Positions 63,104-64,000 of a DNA stretch of 64,000 bases are shown in pieces. Both the position numbers and the translations under genes were made by a program. Within the stretch, counting starts at the first letter, position 1; every line of letters starts with the position of its first letter. This DNA is from Sphingosinithalassobacter sp. CS137. Its GTDB lineage: Bacteria > Pseudomonadota > Alphaproteobacteria > Sphingomonadales > Sphingomonadaceae. A model generated the notes under the pieces. It was not told where the DNA came from and did not search any database. It worked only from the letters and a program-made list of their open reading frames with translations. The stretch is taken from NCBI RefSeq assembly GCF_014334115.1, contig NZ_CP060494.1:930001-994000 (forward strand), in the 5' to 3' direction.

Positions 63104-64000
63104 CTACCACCAAGCCTCCGGCCGCGCGGTGAACCCCGCACGCTGCTCGATTGCGAGGCCCGCATTCAGCACGCCCTGCTCGTCCAGAGGCTTGCCGATG
63201 ATCTGGAGGCCGAGCGGCAGCCCCTGCTTGTCGAGCCCGCCCGGCACGCTCATCGCGGGCAGCCCGGCGAGGCTGCTCGGCACGGTGAACACGTCGTTCA
63301 AGTACATCGCCAGCGGATCGGCCGATTTCTCGCCCAGCGCGAAGGCGGCGCTCGGCGCGGTCGGCGTCAGCAGATAGTCGCACTGCATCCAGCCATTCTC
63401 GAAATCGCGCGCGATCAGCGTACGCACCTTCTGCGCCTGGGTGTAATAGGCGTCGTAGAAGCCCGCAGAGAGGACATAGGTGCCGATGAGGATGCGGCGC
63501 TTCACTTCGTCGCCGAAGCCGGCGGCGCGCGTGACGGCGTACATTTCCTGCAGGTTCGCGCCCTCGGGCAGCTCGCGCAGCCCGTAGCGCACGCCATCGT
63601 AGCGCGCGAGGTTCGACGAGGCCTCGGCCGGGGCGATGATGTAATAGGCCGGCAGCGCGTATTTGGTGTGCGGCAGGCTGACCTCGACGATCTCGGCCCC
63701 CGCGTCCTTCATCCAGTCGATACCCTGCTGCCACAGCGCATCGATCTCGGACGGCATGTTCTCGACGCGATATTCCTTCGGAATGCCGATGCGCTTGCCC
63801 TTGAGGTCGGCGTTCAGCCCGGCTTCCCACTGCGGCACCGGCAGGTCGAGCGAAGTCGCGTCCTTGGGGTCGAACCCGGACATCGCCTCGAGCAGGATCG
63901 CGCAGTCGCGCACGTCGCGTGCCATCGGCCCCGCCTGATCCAGCGACGAGGCGAAGGCCACCACGCCCCAGCGCGAGCAGCGGCCATAGGTGGGCTTGAT
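63104..64000 (-). CDS. gatA: Aspartyl/glutamyl-tRNA amidotransferase subunit A, C-terminal part
   Basis: The C-terminal 298 codons of an amidase-family protein; the N-terminal part with the catalytic Ser-Ser-Lys lies beyond the window. The visible part begins in the [14 protein letters not shown] segment and continues with [36 protein letters not shown] and [12 protein letters not shown], all typical of GatA. It works with GatB and GatC to amidate mischarged tRNA. The gene is the first member of the gatA/antitoxin/toxin/gatB cluster in this window. Confidence 0.93.
   Translation of the reverse strand: MKPTYGRCSRWGVVAFASSLDQAGPMARDVRDCAILLEAMSGFDPKDATSLDLPVPQWEAGLNADLKGKRIGIPKEYRVENMPSEIDALWQQGIDWMKDAGAEIVEVSLPHTKYALPAYYIIAPAEASSNLARYDGVRYGLRELPEGANLQEMYAVTRAAGFGDEVKRRILIGTYVLSAGFYDAYYTQAQKVRTLIARDFENGWMQCDYLLTPTAPSAAFALGEKSADPLAMYLNDVFTVPSSLAGLPAMSVPGGLDKQGLPLGLQIIGKPLDEQGVLNAGLAIEQRAGFTARPEAWW

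Overview
The window is GC-rich chromosomal DNA from an alphaproteobacterium, most likely a sphingomonad (Sphingomonadales). The grounds are an exosortase-A (XrtA/PEP-CTERM) exopolysaccharide locus with its associated decarboxylase, ligase and hydrolases, a TonB receptor paired with a surface lipoprotein, the ccm cytochrome c maturation operon, gene order such as lon-hupB, and possible EcfG-type general stress promoters. No 16S gene is present, so the assignment is inferred from gene content. No transposase, integrase, phage gene or CRISPR array was found.

Layout. 1-9790: XrtA-associated exopolysaccharide locus. A leftward group runs AMP-ligase, decarboxylase, export lipoprotein, chain-length protein, tyrosine autokinase, outer-membrane barrel, AAA ATPase. 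A divergent rightward group holds an acyl carrier protein and two hydrolases. The sortase, glycosyltransferases and PEP-CTERM substrates must lie to the left. 9815-15875: trxB, tRNA-Met, a 2'-5' RNA ligase-like protein coupled to kup, and a divergent Lrp/ald pair followed by a small stress-type protein. 15890-20752: seven-gene ccmCDEFGHI operon. 20904-24763: PilZ protein, leucine dehydrogenase-like protein, tRNA-His, a degenerate GspE-like ATPase and a divergent 2OG-Fe(II) oxygenase. 24861-29249: beta-helix lipoprotein and TonB receptor, with tandem Pho-box-like repeats upstream. 29706-32681: tRNA-Val, hupB, lon. 32767-37529: an export operon with two tandem M1 metallopeptidases. 37526-40890: clpP, clpX and two membrane-protein genes.

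41414-46601: Crp-type regulator, family 2 glycosyltransferase, trigger factor with a histone-like tail, tRNA-Leu, two very small acidic or proline-rich proteins, a 24-codon small ORF with a very strong Shine-Dalgarno, and a periplasmic cyclophilin. 46678-49621: LacI regulator, pectate lyase and cupin (pectin use). 49631-55698: methyltransferase, then a cytochrome c oxidase cluster (CtaG, CopD, CtaC, fused CtaD/III and a small membrane protein). 55714-60814: Nramp-like transporter, GAF protein, DUF2382/PRC-barrel stress proteins and a lipoprotein. 60875-64000: gatB, a VapC/AbrB-type toxin-antitoxin pair, and the 3' part of gatA.

Most of the window is housekeeping. The items most worth a second look are the toxin-antitoxin pair embedded in the gatA-gatB operon with an inverted repeat at its start, the GspE-like ATPase whose Walker A lysine is arginine, the CuA subunit with His in place of the Met ligand, the Nramp homologue without its metal-binding motifs, the standalone 24-codon small ORF, the trigger-factor tail, the EcfG-like promoter inside ald, and the Pho-box-like repeats before the TonB system.
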